From a bacterium (GTDB taxonomy: Bacteria; Elusimicrobiota; Elusimicrobia; Elusimicrobiales; UBA9959), in contig JAKAMO010000007.1 of NCBI GenBank assembly GCA_021812825.1, forward strand, positions 1 to 26,473: a stretch of 26,473 nucleotides of DNA, written 5' to 3'. Positions 6,602 to 15,200 of the stretch are shown here, in pieces (within the stretch, counting starts at the first letter, position 1; every line of letters begins with the position of its first letter). Below the pieces are notes generated by a model. It did no database searches. It was not told where the DNA came from and worked only from the letters and a program-made list of their open reading frames with translations. A program made the position numbers and the translations under genes.

Positions 6602-6898
6602 ATGCTCGCATTCAGCATGAGGAAGTTCTTCTGGGGAATTATTATCGCCGGCGCCGGCGCCCTGATATGGGCGCACAACCTGGGGTATATCAGCCTGTCG
6701 TTCCATTTTGGGCGCGACTGGCCCGTCATAATAGTGGCCGTCGGTCTTATGTCTATATGGGACGCTCTTTTCGGGCGGCAGTGGTGGGGGCACAAGTTCT
6801 CCCAGGGGCGGCACAGGCGCGAAAAACTTTCAAAGATATTGGAAGATCTGGAGCGCGGGGATATCGATGCCGCGGAAGCGGCCAAGAGAATGGGGTAG
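6602..6898 (+). CDS. LiaI/LiaF-like small membrane protein with SHOCT-like tail
   Basis: A 98-residue protein with two membrane helices (about 8-24 and 39-58) resembling the LiaI-LiaF transmembrane region (FFWGIIIAGAGALIWAHNLG; WPVIIVAVGLMSIWDALF). The C-terminal 27 residues repeat the helical-hairpin module (KILEDLERGDIDAAEAAKRM). GGGGGAG lies 4 nt before ATG 6602, which favours it over ATG 6617. In Firmicutes such proteins belong to cell-envelope stress responses; here it is the likely membrane end of a DUF2089-SHOCT-LiaI module. Stop is 5 bp before the first parS site. Confidence 0.82.
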   Translation: MLAFSMRKFFWGIIIAGAGALIWAHNLGYISLSFHFGRDWPVIIVAVGLMSIWDALFGRQWWGHKFSQGRHRREKLSKILEDLERGDIDAAEAAKRMG

Positions 6899-6903
6899 GG
6901 GCG

Positions 6904-6919
6904 GTTTTCACGTGAAAAC
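6904..6919. promoter_or_regulatory. parS site 1
   Basis: GTTTTCACGTGAAAAC, a perfect 16-bp palindrome that differs from the bacterial parS consensus (TGTTTCACGTGAAACA) only at outer positions. Core CACGTG at 6909-6914. ParB is encoded 1 kb downstream. Confidence 0.9.
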
Positions 6920-6959
6920 AGACCCCCGCCCAAAATACCATGAAGCGGGCGGGAGGGGG

Positions 6960-6975
6960 TGTTTCACGTGAAAAC
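6960..6975. promoter_or_regulatory. parS site 2
   Basis: TGTTTCACGTGAAAAC; core CACGTG at 6965-6970, 56 bp from site 1. Between the two sites a G/C hairpin (ACCCCC...GGGGGT with inner CGCCC/GGGCG, 6921-6960) is visible without a T-run. Confidence 0.92.
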
Positions 6976-6996
6976 AGCGGCCAAACCGGCGTACAG

Positions 6997-7025
6997 TTGA
7001 CACGGATGGCCCAAATCTATAGAAT
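6997..7025 (+). promoter_or_regulatory. Promoter of parAB
   Basis: TTGACA (6997-7002), 17-bp spacer, TAGAAT (7020-7025). Lies between parS sites 2 and 3, so ParB bound and spreading from either would cover it, suggesting autoregulation. Expected start near 7032. Confidence 0.75.
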
Positions 7026-7047
7026 TGTGGATACCGCGGCGCAGGAA

Positions 7048-7063
7048 CGTTTCACGTGAAAAC
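7048..7063. promoter_or_regulatory. parS site 3
   Basis: CGTTTCACGTGAAAAC; core CACGTG at 7053-7058, 88 bp from site 2 and just downstream of the parAB promoter, inside the predicted 5' leader. Confidence 0.9.
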
Positions 7064-7090
7064 AGGGCGCGCGGAAGGAACGGAGCTGAT

Positions 7091-7930
7091 ATGTCAGAAA
7101 TAGTGGCAGTAGCCAACCAGAAGGGCGGCGTAGGGAAGACCACCACGGCAATCAACCTGGCGGTGGCCCTGGCCGCTTTCGACTATGAAACGCTGCTGAT
7201 AGACTTCGACCCGCAGAGTAATTCCACGTCGGGCCTGGGCGTGGACATCACCAAGAACAACAAGAATATCTACGACGTGCTGAGCGGGAGGGCCCCGGTG
7301 GAGGCGGCTATACACCAGACCTCCGTGGAGTGGCTGGACATCGTTCCCACCAGCCACAACCTCGCCGGCGCCGAGATAGAGCTGGTCGGGGTGCTTTCCC
7401 GGGAGGCCGTCCTGAAGAGAGCCCTGGATAAGGTGAGGGGGATGTACAAGTTCATCGTTATAGACTGCCCTCCGTCGCTCGGGCTGCTGACCGTTAATGC
7501 GCTCAATGCCTCCGATTCCGTGATCACGCCCGTGCAGTGCGAATATTACGCCATGGAGGGCCTGGCCTACTTCATGAACACCGTCGAAAAAATAAAAGTG
7601 GCCCTTAATCCCGGCCTGAAGATAGACGGCGGCGTCATAACCATGTTCGATTCGAGGATAAACCTCGCCAACCAGGTGAAAGAGGAGATAGCCAGATACT
7701 ACGGGGAGAAACTGTACAAGACCGTTATCCCCAGGAACGTCCGCCTGGCCGAGGCCCCGAGCTACGGCCAGCCTATCTTCGTCTATGACCCCAGCTCCCG
7801 CGGCGCCCTGGCGTACAAGGAGCTGGCGCTGGAATTCCTGGCCCGCCGCGGCGTGGATATCTCCCGCTACAAGAACTCCGACCTCTATGTCAACGAGGAA
7901 GCGGAGATGGAGTATGACCTGGGCGGCTAG
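7091..7930 (+). CDS. parA: Chromosome-partitioning ATPase ParA (Soj)
   Basis: Deviant Walker-A ATPase that forms a nucleoid-bound gradient and moves ParB-parS complexes during chromosome segregation. Residues 11-18 are KGGVGKTT, followed by the switch LLIDFDPQ and Walker B FIVIDCPPSLG. 279 residues, some 20 more than typical Soj because of a C-terminal tail ending in DLYVNEEAEMEYDLGG. The start at ATG 7091 is preceded by GGAG at 5 nt; an in-frame GTG at 7025 would add 22 residues but lies on the last base of the -10 box, upstream of the transcription start. Followed after 37 bases by parB. Confidence 0.96.
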   Translation: MSEIVAVANQKGGVGKTTTAINLAVALAAFDYETLLIDFDPQSNSTSGLGVDITKNNKNIYDVLSGRAPVEAAIHQTSVEWLDIVPTSHNLAGAEIELVGVLSREAVLKRALDKVRGMYKFIVIDCPPSLGLLTVNALNASDSVITPVQCEYYAMEGLAYFMNTVEKIKVALNPGLKIDGGVITMFDSRINLANQVKEEIARYYGEKLYKTVIPRNVRLAEAPSYGQPIFVYDPSSRGALAYKELALEFLARRGVDISRYKNSDLYVNEEAEMEYDLGG

Positions 7931-7967
7931 TATAGAAAAAAGCTTTGTATTTTAAGGAGAATATTCA

Positions 7968-8840
7968 ATGAGCAGGAAGGCATTAGGCAGGGGCATAGAT
8001 TCGCTTATAACGAAAGTGCGGGACAACGATATTTCCGGGGACATGGTGCAGAAGATCCCGGTGGGCGCCATCATTCCGAACCCTTATCAGCCCCGCAGGA
8101 TCTTCGACGAGGAGAAGCTGGCCGAGCTTGCCGAGTCCATAAAGTCCGGCGGGCTGCTGCAGCCTATTACCGTCTGGAGGAATAACGGCGACGGGCAGTA
8201 CACCGTGCTGGCCGGCGAGCGCCGGCTCCGGGCCTGCAAACTGGCCGGCCTGGCTGAGATAGACGCTATAATAAGGAAGGACCTGAGCGACGAGCAGAAG
8301 CTGGGGCTTTCCCTGATAGAGAACATACAGCGGGAGGACCTCAATGCGGTGGACACCGCCATGGCCTACCGCCAGCTGATGGACAGTTTCAGCGTTTCCC
8401 AGGCCGACATCGCGGCCCGGGTGGGGAAATCCCGCGCGGCCGTCTCCAACACGCTGCGCCTGCTCGAGCTGGACGCCGATATCCGCCAGGGCATACAGTC
8501 CGGCGCCATCACGGAGGGGCATGCGCGGGCGCTCATCTCCATCCCCGATTCTTCCAAGAGAAGGGAATTCTACCAGCGGATCATCAGCGAGAAGCTGACC
8601 GTCAGGGACGTGGAGGGCTTCGCGCAGGGCTTCCACAAGGACAGGCCGCGCGCCGCGAAGGCCCCGCGGGGCGGCTCCAGGCGCACCCCCGAGGTGCTGG
8701 CCCTGGAATCGGAGCTGGAGAAGACGCTCGGCACGAAGGTCGAGGTCTGCCCCGGCCCCGGCCCGCAGAACGGCCGGATCGTCGTGCATTACTTCTCCTT
8801 CGACGATCTCGACAGGGTAACACGAATAATAAAAAAGTAA
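7968..8840 (+). CDS. parB: Chromosome-partitioning protein ParB (Spo0J), CTP-dependent clamp
   Basis: Binds parS and, with CTP, slides along flanking DNA to build the partition complex. 290 residues: the N-terminal ParA-interacting basic segment (ALGRGIDSLI), the CTP-binding domain with GERR at 83-86 and ENIQREDLNA, the helix-turn-helix (VSQADIAARVGKSRAAVSNT), and a C-terminal dimerisation domain. A Pro/Arg/Lys-rich linker joins the last two. AAGGAG lies 8 nt before the ATG. Three parS sites upstream of parA are its evident targets. The next gene starts 3 bases after its stop. Confidence 0.96.
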   Translation: MSRKALGRGIDSLITKVRDNDISGDMVQKIPVGAIIPNPYQPRRIFDEEKLAELAESIKSGGLLQPITVWRNNGDGQYTVLAGERRLRACKLAGLAEIDAIIRKDLSDEQKLGLSLIENIQREDLNAVDTAMAYRQLMDSFSVSQADIAARVGKSRAAVSNTLRLLELDADIRQGIQSGAITEGHARALISIPDSSKRREFYQRIISEKLTVRDVEGFAQGFHKDRPRAAKAPRGGSRRTPEVLALESELEKTLGTKVEVCPGPGPQNGRIVVHYFSFDDLDRVTRIIKK

Positions 8841-8843
8841 CAC

Positions 8844-9902
8844 ATGGCACGCCTGGCTAAGACTCTGCTGCTCGCCGCGCTGCTCGCCGCGCCCGCCGCG
8901 CCGGCGGCCGCCGAGGGCGGGCCGGTATTCTCCGCGGGCCCGAAGGCCTTCGTGCCCGCGTACTTCGCCCCGGAGCGCAACCTCGGGCGCTACTATCTCT
9001 ACGCCGACGGCGGCTTCCACGCGGACTGGTACGTCGGCTACAACAACTGCTGGATCGTCAAGCTGCCGCCGATACCCACCGCCGGCTACGCGAAGGCGTA
9101 CGTCGGGGCCAAGCTCGGCCGCGCGAAGATCATGTCGTGGCCCTATTCCTGGGACCCCGAGCCGATACCCGGCAAGATCTACATGGCGGTGAACCAGGCC
9201 CCGACGTTCAGCTCGGACCACACCTATTTCCTGGCCGAGGCGGCCGACCTGCCGCGGGAGCCGCTGCCGAACGATTCCCTCGACGGTGTGGACTCCTCCC
9301 GGTGGGTCTGGGCCGAGGTCCCGCTGTCCCGCGTCTCCGGGGACAAGGACAACTATCTCGCGCTCTGGTCCTCTTCCCGCTACTTCGTCTCGGCGTCCAG
9401 CTCCCCGATAATAGCGGCCGCGATGAGCGGCGGCGGCGAGGAGAACGTCTGGGTCAACCGCTCCATCAGGGGCAACGCGCCTTCGGGCGACGGCGTGCTG
9501 GAGACCCCGATCTCCGGCATAAAGCCGGCTATGGCCGTGAAGCTCGTGCCGTTCAACGAGTACCGCGTCTTCATCAAGGGCTTCGCCGCCGAGCTCACCT
9601 CCACGGAGATAAACGTCTCCTTCTCGGCCATAGGCGAGGACGTGCGCGCGGCCTGGCTGGAGGTCTCCTACGACAAGTTCGACTGGCAGCGGGTGACCAG
9701 ATATTTCTTCAGGGCCCCGTATTTCTGGACCTTCGCCCGGGACGGGATATCCGCGGATATGTTCTACCTGAGGGCGGCCGCCGTTGACAGCCTGGAGAAC
9801 GTGGGCTATTCCAAGGAGATAACCATCCCGCCCATGAAGCAGGCGGCGCCGGAGCAGCCTGCTCCGGAACAGCCCGCCGGCGAAGGGGACGCATCGGAAT
9901 GA
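8844..9902 (+). CDS. Secreted protein of unknown function, co-transcribed with parAB and asd
   Basis: A 352-residue protein with a signal peptide (1-23, ending APAAPAAA) and a mature part rich in aromatic residues (many Tyr and Trp), suggesting a beta-rich extracytoplasmic or surface protein. Residues 240-310 (EINVSFSAIGEDVRAAWLEV, YFWTFARDGISADMFYLRAA) look like an Ig/Fn3-type beta sandwich, but this is only an impression. The tail has the short repeat EQPAPEQPA. No family recognised. It starts 3 bp after parB and overlaps asd by 4 bp, so it is translationally coupled to both. Confidence 0.72.
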   Translation: MARLAKTLLLAALLAAPAAPAAAEGGPVFSAGPKAFVPAYFAPERNLGRYYLYADGGFHADWYVGYNNCWIVKLPPIPTAGYAKAYVGAKLGRAKIMSWPYSWDPEPIPGKIYMAVNQAPTFSSDHTYFLAEAADLPREPLPNDSLDGVDSSRWVWAEVPLSRVSGDKDNYLALWSSSRYFVSASSSPIIAAAMSGGGEENVWVNRSIRGNAPSGDGVLETPISGIKPAMAVKLVPFNEYRVFIKGFAAELTSTEINVSFSAIGEDVRAAWLEVSYDKFDWQRVTRYFFRAPYFWTFARDGISADMFYLRAAAVDSLENVGYSKEITIPPMKQAAPEQPAPEQPAGEGDASE

Positions 9903-10924
9903 ACGGAAAGAAGGGATCCGGAAAGTTCGACGTGGCGGTGGTGGGGGCCTCTGGCATGGTGGGGGGGGAGCTGCTGGGCCTGCTGGAGAGCCGGCGCTTC
10001 CCGGTCGCCGAGCTGTACGCCTTCAACTCCGGCCGCAGGGCCGCATACGTAAGGTTCCGCGGCAGGCGCTACGCCTGCTCGGCCCCGTCCTTCGGGGCCC
10101 TGAAGCGGGCCGATATCGTTTTTTTCGTCTCTAACGAGGAAGTCTCGGAGAAGTTCGCCCCGCGGCTGGCGGCCGAGGGGGTCTGGTGCGTAGACGATTC
10201 CTCGCAGTTCCGGCTCTCCCCGAAAGTGCCGCTGGTGATCCCGGAGGTGAACGGCGGCGAGCTGAAGTCTTCGAGGCGCCTTATCGCCGGTCCCAACTGC
10301 ACGCTGACCGGCGCCGCGGTGGCGCTGGCGGGGGTGCACAGGCGCTACGGCCTCTCCGAGCTGCGCATGGCCACCTATCAGGCAGTCTCCGGGGCCGGAA
10401 AGGCCGCGATGACTGAGCTGGAAGAGGAGCTGCGCGGTTATCTCCGGAAAGGTTCCGTGCCGCGCCTCAAGGGAAAGGGCTTTCCCCGGCCGATAGCCTT
10501 CAATCTTTTCCCGCAGGTTGGCGGCTTCGACGCGGAAGGGAATACCGGCGAGGAGAACAAGGTGGAGGCGGAGCTGAAAAAGATACTGGGCGCTCCGCGC
10601 CTGCGCATCAGCGTGACCTCGGTGCGCGTGCCGGTGCTGCGCGGGCATTCCCTGGCGCTCTGGTTCACCACTTCAAGGCCCTGCGGCCTCGCCGATATCA
10701 GGCGGGAGTTCGCCAGGACCCCGGGGCTGAAGTTCCTGCCCGAACCAGAGAACTACCCGACGCCGCTGGAGAACGGCCACAGGACCGACATAGTCTACGC
10801 CGGCCGCCTGCGCCGCTCCAAGACCTCGCCGCGCGAGTTCCAGCTCTGGGTGGTATCCGACAACCTTTACAAGGGCGCTGCCCTTAATTCGGTGCAGATA
10901 GCTGAACATCTCATAGACCTTTAA
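9899..10924 (+). CDS. asd: Aspartate-semialdehyde dehydrogenase
   Basis: Reduces aspartyl phosphate to aspartate semialdehyde with NADPH, the branch point to lysine/diaminopimelate, threonine and methionine. 341 residues: NADP-binding GASGMVG (16-22), DDSSQFR, active-site Cys134 in GPNCTLT, TYQAVSGAG and the downstream LRGHSLALW His region. The residues after the catalytic Cys are TLT rather than the common STI; otherwise the match is good. Overlaps the upstream secreted-protein gene by four bases with only a weak ribosome site, consistent with coupling. Confidence 0.92.
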   Translation: MNGKKGSGKFDVAVVGASGMVGGELLGLLESRRFPVAELYAFNSGRRAAYVRFRGRRYACSAPSFGALKRADIVFFVSNEEVSEKFAPRLAAEGVWCVDDSSQFRLSPKVPLVIPEVNGGELKSSRRLIAGPNCTLTGAAVALAGVHRRYGLSELRMATYQAVSGAGKAAMTELEEELRGYLRKGSVPRLKGKGFPRPIAFNLFPQVGGFDAEGNTGEENKVEAELKKILGAPRLRISVTSVRVPVLRGHSLALWFTTSRPCGLADIRREFARTPGLKFLPEPENYPTPLENGHRTDIVYAGRLRRSKTSPREFQLWVVSDNLYKGAALNSVQIAEHLIDL

Positions 10925-10933
10925 GGGGGGGAC

Positions 10934-11206
10934 ATGACGAACAGATCGCTTATGGCGTGGCTGGTGCCGGCGCTGCTCTTAGCCGCGGCCTGCAAGAAGA
11001 AGCAGCCTGAGCAGGTGCCGCAGCCGAAGGCCGAGCCGGCGCAGGCGGCCGCTCCGGCCGAGAAGCCGCCGGCTACGGCCGCGGGTAATTATCTGCGCGG
11101 CCAGGTGGACCAGATCTCCAAGGCCAAGGCCGCCAAAGAGCTCTACGAGAAGACGGAAAAGACCAACCTGGACAGCCTGGACCTCAACAAGACGGGGGGG
11201 AACTGA
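10934..11206 (+). CDS. Small putative lipoprotein
   Basis: A 90-residue protein with a lipoprotein-type signal peptide: hydrophobic segment 8-19 and Cys20 in LLLAAAC followed by Lys-Lys-Lys. The mature part is a Pro/Ala/Glu/Gln-rich linker (21-50) and a short charged helix (52-85, GQVDQISKAKAAKELYEKTE). The lipobox has Ala at -3, which is less usual than Leu. Unknown function; strong GGGGGG ribosome site. Stop and the next start share TGATG. Confidence 0.7.
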   Translation: MTNRSLMAWLVPALLLAAACKKKQPEQVPQPKAEPAQAAAPAEKPPATAAGNYLRGQVDQISKAKAAKELYEKTEKTNLDSLDLNKTGGN

Positions 11207-11862
11207 TGCAAGATCTGCTCGGAACGCATCCGGTCGTTATATTCCTCGTGATAGCGGCGGTTTTCGGAGGCGGATCCCTGTACCTTGTGTGGAAGCGCCG
11301 TAAGGACATCGAGGCCATGGCGGCGTCGATGGGGCTGATCTTTGCGCAGGAAGGCCCGGACCCCGCCGCGCTGGCGGCGGCCGGCCTGGAGCTTTTTTCG
11401 CTGGGCCGTTCCAGGCGCGCGTTCAATATGGTGGAGGTCCAGTCGCAGCACGGCGCCGTCAAGTTGTTCGACTACAGCTACACCATCGGCTCCGGGAAAA
11501 GCCGGAGCGTCCGCAGGCACACCGTGGCCCTGATGGCCTGCGGCGGCGACATCCCGCGCTTCGACCTGAAGCCGGAGACGCTGATGTATAAGCTCGGGGA
11601 GATGATAGGCTTCAAGGACATAGACCTGCCCGAGTTCCCGCTCTTCTCGGACAAGTACAGGCTGACCGGCCCCGACGAGGAGCGCGTGCGCGCCTTCTTC
11701 GGCTCCCGCCGCGCAGCCTGGTTCGAGCAGAACCTCGGGCTGATGGTGCAGGGAGCGCCGGGGTTCCTGCTGCTGATAAAACAGCGCGGCCTGCTATCGC
11801 CCGGCGAGTGGCCGGGCTTCATAGAGGAAGCCAAGGCTTTCGCGGCCGAGCTGCTGCGCTGA
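11206..11862 (+). CDS. Membrane-anchored protein of unknown function
   Basis: A 218-residue protein with one N-terminal membrane helix (about 6-25), a basic stop-transfer WKRRK, and a cytoplasmic or periplasmic domain. The pattern VALMACGGDIPRFDLKPE and FPLFSDKYRLTGPDEERVRA recalls widespread uncharacterised proteins with one or two N-terminal helices and a domain describing itself only by such FxLxP and FSxxYxLxGxDE segments; I cannot name it further. It shares one base with the preceding gene and ends the parAB-asd run. Confidence 0.7.
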   Translation: MQDLLGTHPVVIFLVIAAVFGGGSLYLVWKRRKDIEAMAASMGLIFAQEGPDPAALAAAGLELFSLGRSRRAFNMVEVQSQHGAVKLFDYSYTIGSGKSRSVRRHTVALMACGGDIPRFDLKPETLMYKLGEMIGFKDIDLPEFPLFSDKYRLTGPDEERVRAFFGSRRAAWFEQNLGLMVQGAPGFLLLIKQRGLLSPGEWPGFIEEAKAFAAELLR

Positions 11863-11876
11863 GGCCCCGCGGGCCT
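11862..11876. terminator. GC hairpin between convergent genes
   Basis: AGGCCC (11862-11867) / GGGCCT (11871-11876), extendable outward by CTGAG/CTCAG with a bulge. No T-run on either side; it may end transcription weakly from both sides. Confidence 0.35.
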
Positions 11877-11879
11877 AGC

Positions 11880-12044
11880 TCAGTTTCCGCAGCAGCAGCC
11901 GCCAGTCCCGCAGGACGGAAAGGAGGGCGCCGCATCTTTCTTCGTCGCGCTCGCCCGGTCCGACACCTTCACGACTTTTCCCGTATTCCTGTCGTATACG
12001 TATTTCCCTGTCGCGGGTTCTTTCTTCTTTTCCTCTTTCATCAT
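11880..12044 (-). CDS. Small protein (54 aa) with Cys-rich C-terminal tail
   Basis: A short gene that is easily overlooked. The product is a Lys/Glu-rich N-terminus (MMKEEKKKEPATGKYVYD), a middle segment, and the ending PSCGTGGCCCGN with four Cys among the last ten residues. It has no signal peptide or membrane helix. GAGGAA lies 9 nt before the first ATG (12044), and it begins 12 bases after the DUF2892 stop as the last gene of the TolC-RND-DUF2892 operon. Cys-rich tails often bind metals or iron-sulfur clusters; that role is inference. The start could equally be the adjacent ATG at 12041. Confidence 0.68.
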   Translation of the reverse strand: MMKEEKKKEPATGKYVYDRNTGKVVKVSDRASATKKDAAPSFPSCGTGGCCCGN

Positions 12045-12056
12045 GTTTGCGTTTCC

Positions 12057-12248
12057 TCAGCATTCCTTCAGACCCAGCTTCCGGAAGAACCAGATCGCCG
12101 GGCACCACTTGGTGAAGGCCGACTGCAGCAGGTTGGCCCCCACGAACACCGTCAGCCAGATGAAGCTGCCGTTCACGTAGACCGTGAGCGCCGCGCTCAG
12201 CAGCACCATGAACCCGGCCAGCAGCCTTAACGCGTCATTGAGTTTCAT
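12057..12248 (-). CDS. DUF2892 (YgaP-like) small inner-membrane protein
   Basis: A 63-residue protein with two hydrophobic helices (about 6-23 and 27-44) and the motif KWCPAIWFFRKLG after them, as in the DUF2892 family (FxWCPxxxxLG). Function of the family is not settled; members often sit beside thiol or metal-handling proteins. Good AGGAG ribosome site 7 nt before ATG 12248. It follows the RND gene by 14 bases. Confidence 0.85.
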   Translation of the reverse strand: MKLNDALRLLAGFMVLLSAALTVYVNGSFIWLTVFVGANLLQSAFTKWCPAIWFFRKLGLKEC

Positions 12249-12262
12249 TTTATTCTCCTCGA

Positions 12263-15200
12263 TTATTCCCCGGTCGCGCCGAGCAGTTCCTCGCGGACCT
12301 CGGGCTCGGCGGCTGCGGGCTTCAGACGGTGCTCCCGGCCCGCGAAGGCCAGGTAGTACAGCACCGGCACGGCGACGCGCGAAAGCAGCGTGGCCGCTAT
12401 CTGCCCGGCTATCAGCGAGATGGCCAGGCCCTGGAAGATAGGGTCGAAGAGTATGACGCCGGCGCCGACTATGACGGCCAGCGCGGTCAGCAGCATAGGC
12501 CTGAACCTGACCACGCCGGCCTCTATCACGGCCTCCCTCAGTTCCATACCCTCTCTCACCTTCAGATTGATGAAGTCCACCAGGATGATGGAGTTGCGCA
12601 CGACGATGCCCGCCGACGCGATAAAGCCTATCATCGACGTGGCCGTGAAGAAGGCGCGCATCGCCCAGTGCGCCGGTATGATGCCTATCAGCGCCATAGG
12701 TATCGCGGCCATGATGATGAACGGCGTCAGGAAATCCTCGAACCAGGCCACGACGAGGATGTAGATGAGCACCAGCACCATCGCGAACGCGAGGCCGAGG
12801 TCCCTGAACACCTCGTAGGTTATCTGCCACTCGCCGTCCCACTTGATCGCGGTCTCGGAGGCGCTGTCGGGCTGGCGCGTGAAGTACTGCTTTATCTCCG
12901 CGCCGCGCGCCCGGGAGAGCTCGTCTATCTTCTTCTTGAGGTCGAGCACGGCGTAGACCGGGCTTTCGGTGCCGCCGGCTATGTCGGCCGTGACGTACGC
13001 CACGCGCTGCAGGTTCTTGCGGTAGATGGGCTGGTTCTCGAGCCCGTTCTCGGCCTTGACGAAACTGGCCATCGGTATCGCGGTGCCGTTGGGGGAGAAG
13101 AACTTTATCTCCTTGAGCGTGGACAGCTCGCGGCGCTTCTCCGGCGAGAGGCGCAGCCTGATGTCGACCGCCTCGTTCTCGTCCTCCACGTGCGCCGAGT
13201 CTATGTCCGCGCCGGAGAGGGACATGGCCGCGGTCTGCACTATGTCCGCCGCCGCTATGCCGTTGAGCGTGGCCTTCTGGCGGTCCACCTCCAGGCGGGT
13301 TATCGGCTGGTCGTCGGGTATGTAGGAATCCACGTCCACTATGCCGTCGGACTTCCGGAGCAGGTTCTTTATCTCCTCGGCCAGCGCGCGCTGGTTCTTG
13401 GGGTTGGGGTCGTAGACCTCCACCAGCATCGTGGCCAGCACCGGCGGGCCGGGCGGCACCTCGGCCACCTGCACGCGGGCGCCGTAGGAGTCCGCTATCT
13501 CCTTGAGCTTCGGCCTGGCCGCCAGCGCGATGTCGTGGCTCTGGCGCCTGCGCTCGTGCTTGTCGGAGAGATTGACCTGTATGTCGGCCTGGTAGGGCTC
13601 GCGCCGCAGGAAGTAGTGGCGCACCAGGCCGTTGAAGTTGTACGGCGCGGAGGTGCCGGCGTAGACCTGCAGGTCGCGGACCTCCGGCACGGTGGAGAGG
13701 TAGGCCGCCATCTCCTTCGCGGCCTTCTCGGTGCGCGCCAGCGACGAGCTTTCCGGCATGTTGATGATGACCTGGAACTCGTTCTTGTTGTCGAACGGCA
13801 GCGTCTTGAAGATGACCAGCCTGAAGGCGACCATCGCCAGCGCCCCGGCCAGCAGCAGCGCGGTGAAGAGCAGGAACTGCCTGCCCGCGGCCGGCTTATA
13901 GATCAGCTTCTTCATCAGGCCGCGGTACCAGCGGTCCAGCGCGCCCTCCCTGCCGTGGCCGTGGTGCTTCAGCGGCCATTTCTCCACCACCTTGGCGTAC
14001 AGCCACGGCGTGAAGGCGAAGGCCACGCCGAGCGAGAACAGCATCGCGACGGAGGCGCCTATCGGTATCGGACGCATGTAGGGGCCCATCAGGCCGCGCA
14101 CGAAGGCCATCGGGAGTATCGAGGCTATCACGGTCCAGGTCGCGAGTATCGTGGGATTGCCCACCTCGTCCACCGCGTTCAGGATGTTCCGGAACAGCGA
14201 GTTCTTCCTGTGGAGCATGCAGTGGCGGTTGATGTTCTCCACCACGACTATCGCGTCGTCGACCAGGATGCCGATGGAGAAGATCAGCGCGAACAGCGTG
14301 ATGCGGTTCAGCGTGTAGCCGTACAGGAAGTAGACCAGCATCGTCAGCGCCAGCGTGACCGGGATGGCCACCAGCACTACGGCGGCCTCGCGCAGGCCCA
14401 GCGTAAGGGCTATCAGCACGGTGACCGACAGCGTGGCCAGCAGCATGTGGTAGATCAGCTCGTCGGACTTGGCCTTGGCGGTCTCGCCGTAGTTGCGCGT
14501 GACGGTCAGGCTGACGCCGTCGGGTATCTCCTTTCCTTTCATGGCCTCTACGCGGGAGAGTATCTCGCGGGCCACCTCGGTGGCGTTGGCGCCGCGGCGC
14601 TTGGCCACGGAGAGGGTTACCGCGTCGGACGGACCGGCCTTGGAGCTGGAGGCGGGGCCCTGCAGCATCGTGACGGAGCGCTCCTCCTCGTCGGGGCCGT
14701 CGGCGATGTCGGCGACCTCGGAGAGGCGCACCGGCTTGCCGTCGTAGACGCCGACCACGATGTTGCGGAGGTCCTCGGCGCTGCGGACGAAGGCGTCGGT
14801 CTGGGCCAGCAGGACGGTATCGCCCTTGTTGTAGTGCCCGGCGGGCAGGTTGGCGTTGGACATCTTGATGATGCCGGCCAGCATCGGCGGGGTCAGGCGG
14901 TGGCGCGCGATGGAGACCGGGTCGAAATGCACTATGAACTGCCGCTTGTGGCCGCCGATGATGCGCGTCTCGGAGACGTTCTGGACGGAGTTGATCTCGG
15001 TCTGTATCCTGGCCGCTACGCGGCGCAGGTCGTAGCCGCTCTTGTCCCTGCCCCAGAGCGTCAGCGCCAGCACGGGCACGTCGTCGATAGCGCGGAACTT
15101 GATCAGCGGCTCTCCGGTGCCGCGCGGGAAGATGTCCTTGTTGTCGAGCGTCTTGGTGTAGATCAGGTTGGCCGCGGTCTCGGGGGAAGTGCCCACCTTG

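Noticed and set aside
7026..7034. Possible DnaA box (TGTGGATAC) near parS
   Set aside because: Single copy with one mismatch to TGTGGATAA and no AT-rich unwinding region or cluster; not enough to call an origin.
7025..7090. GTG start giving ParA 22 extra residues
   Set aside because: The codon lies on the last base of the -10 box, upstream of the likely transcription start, and crosses a parS site; ATG 7091 has a ribosome site and begins the standard ParA sequence.
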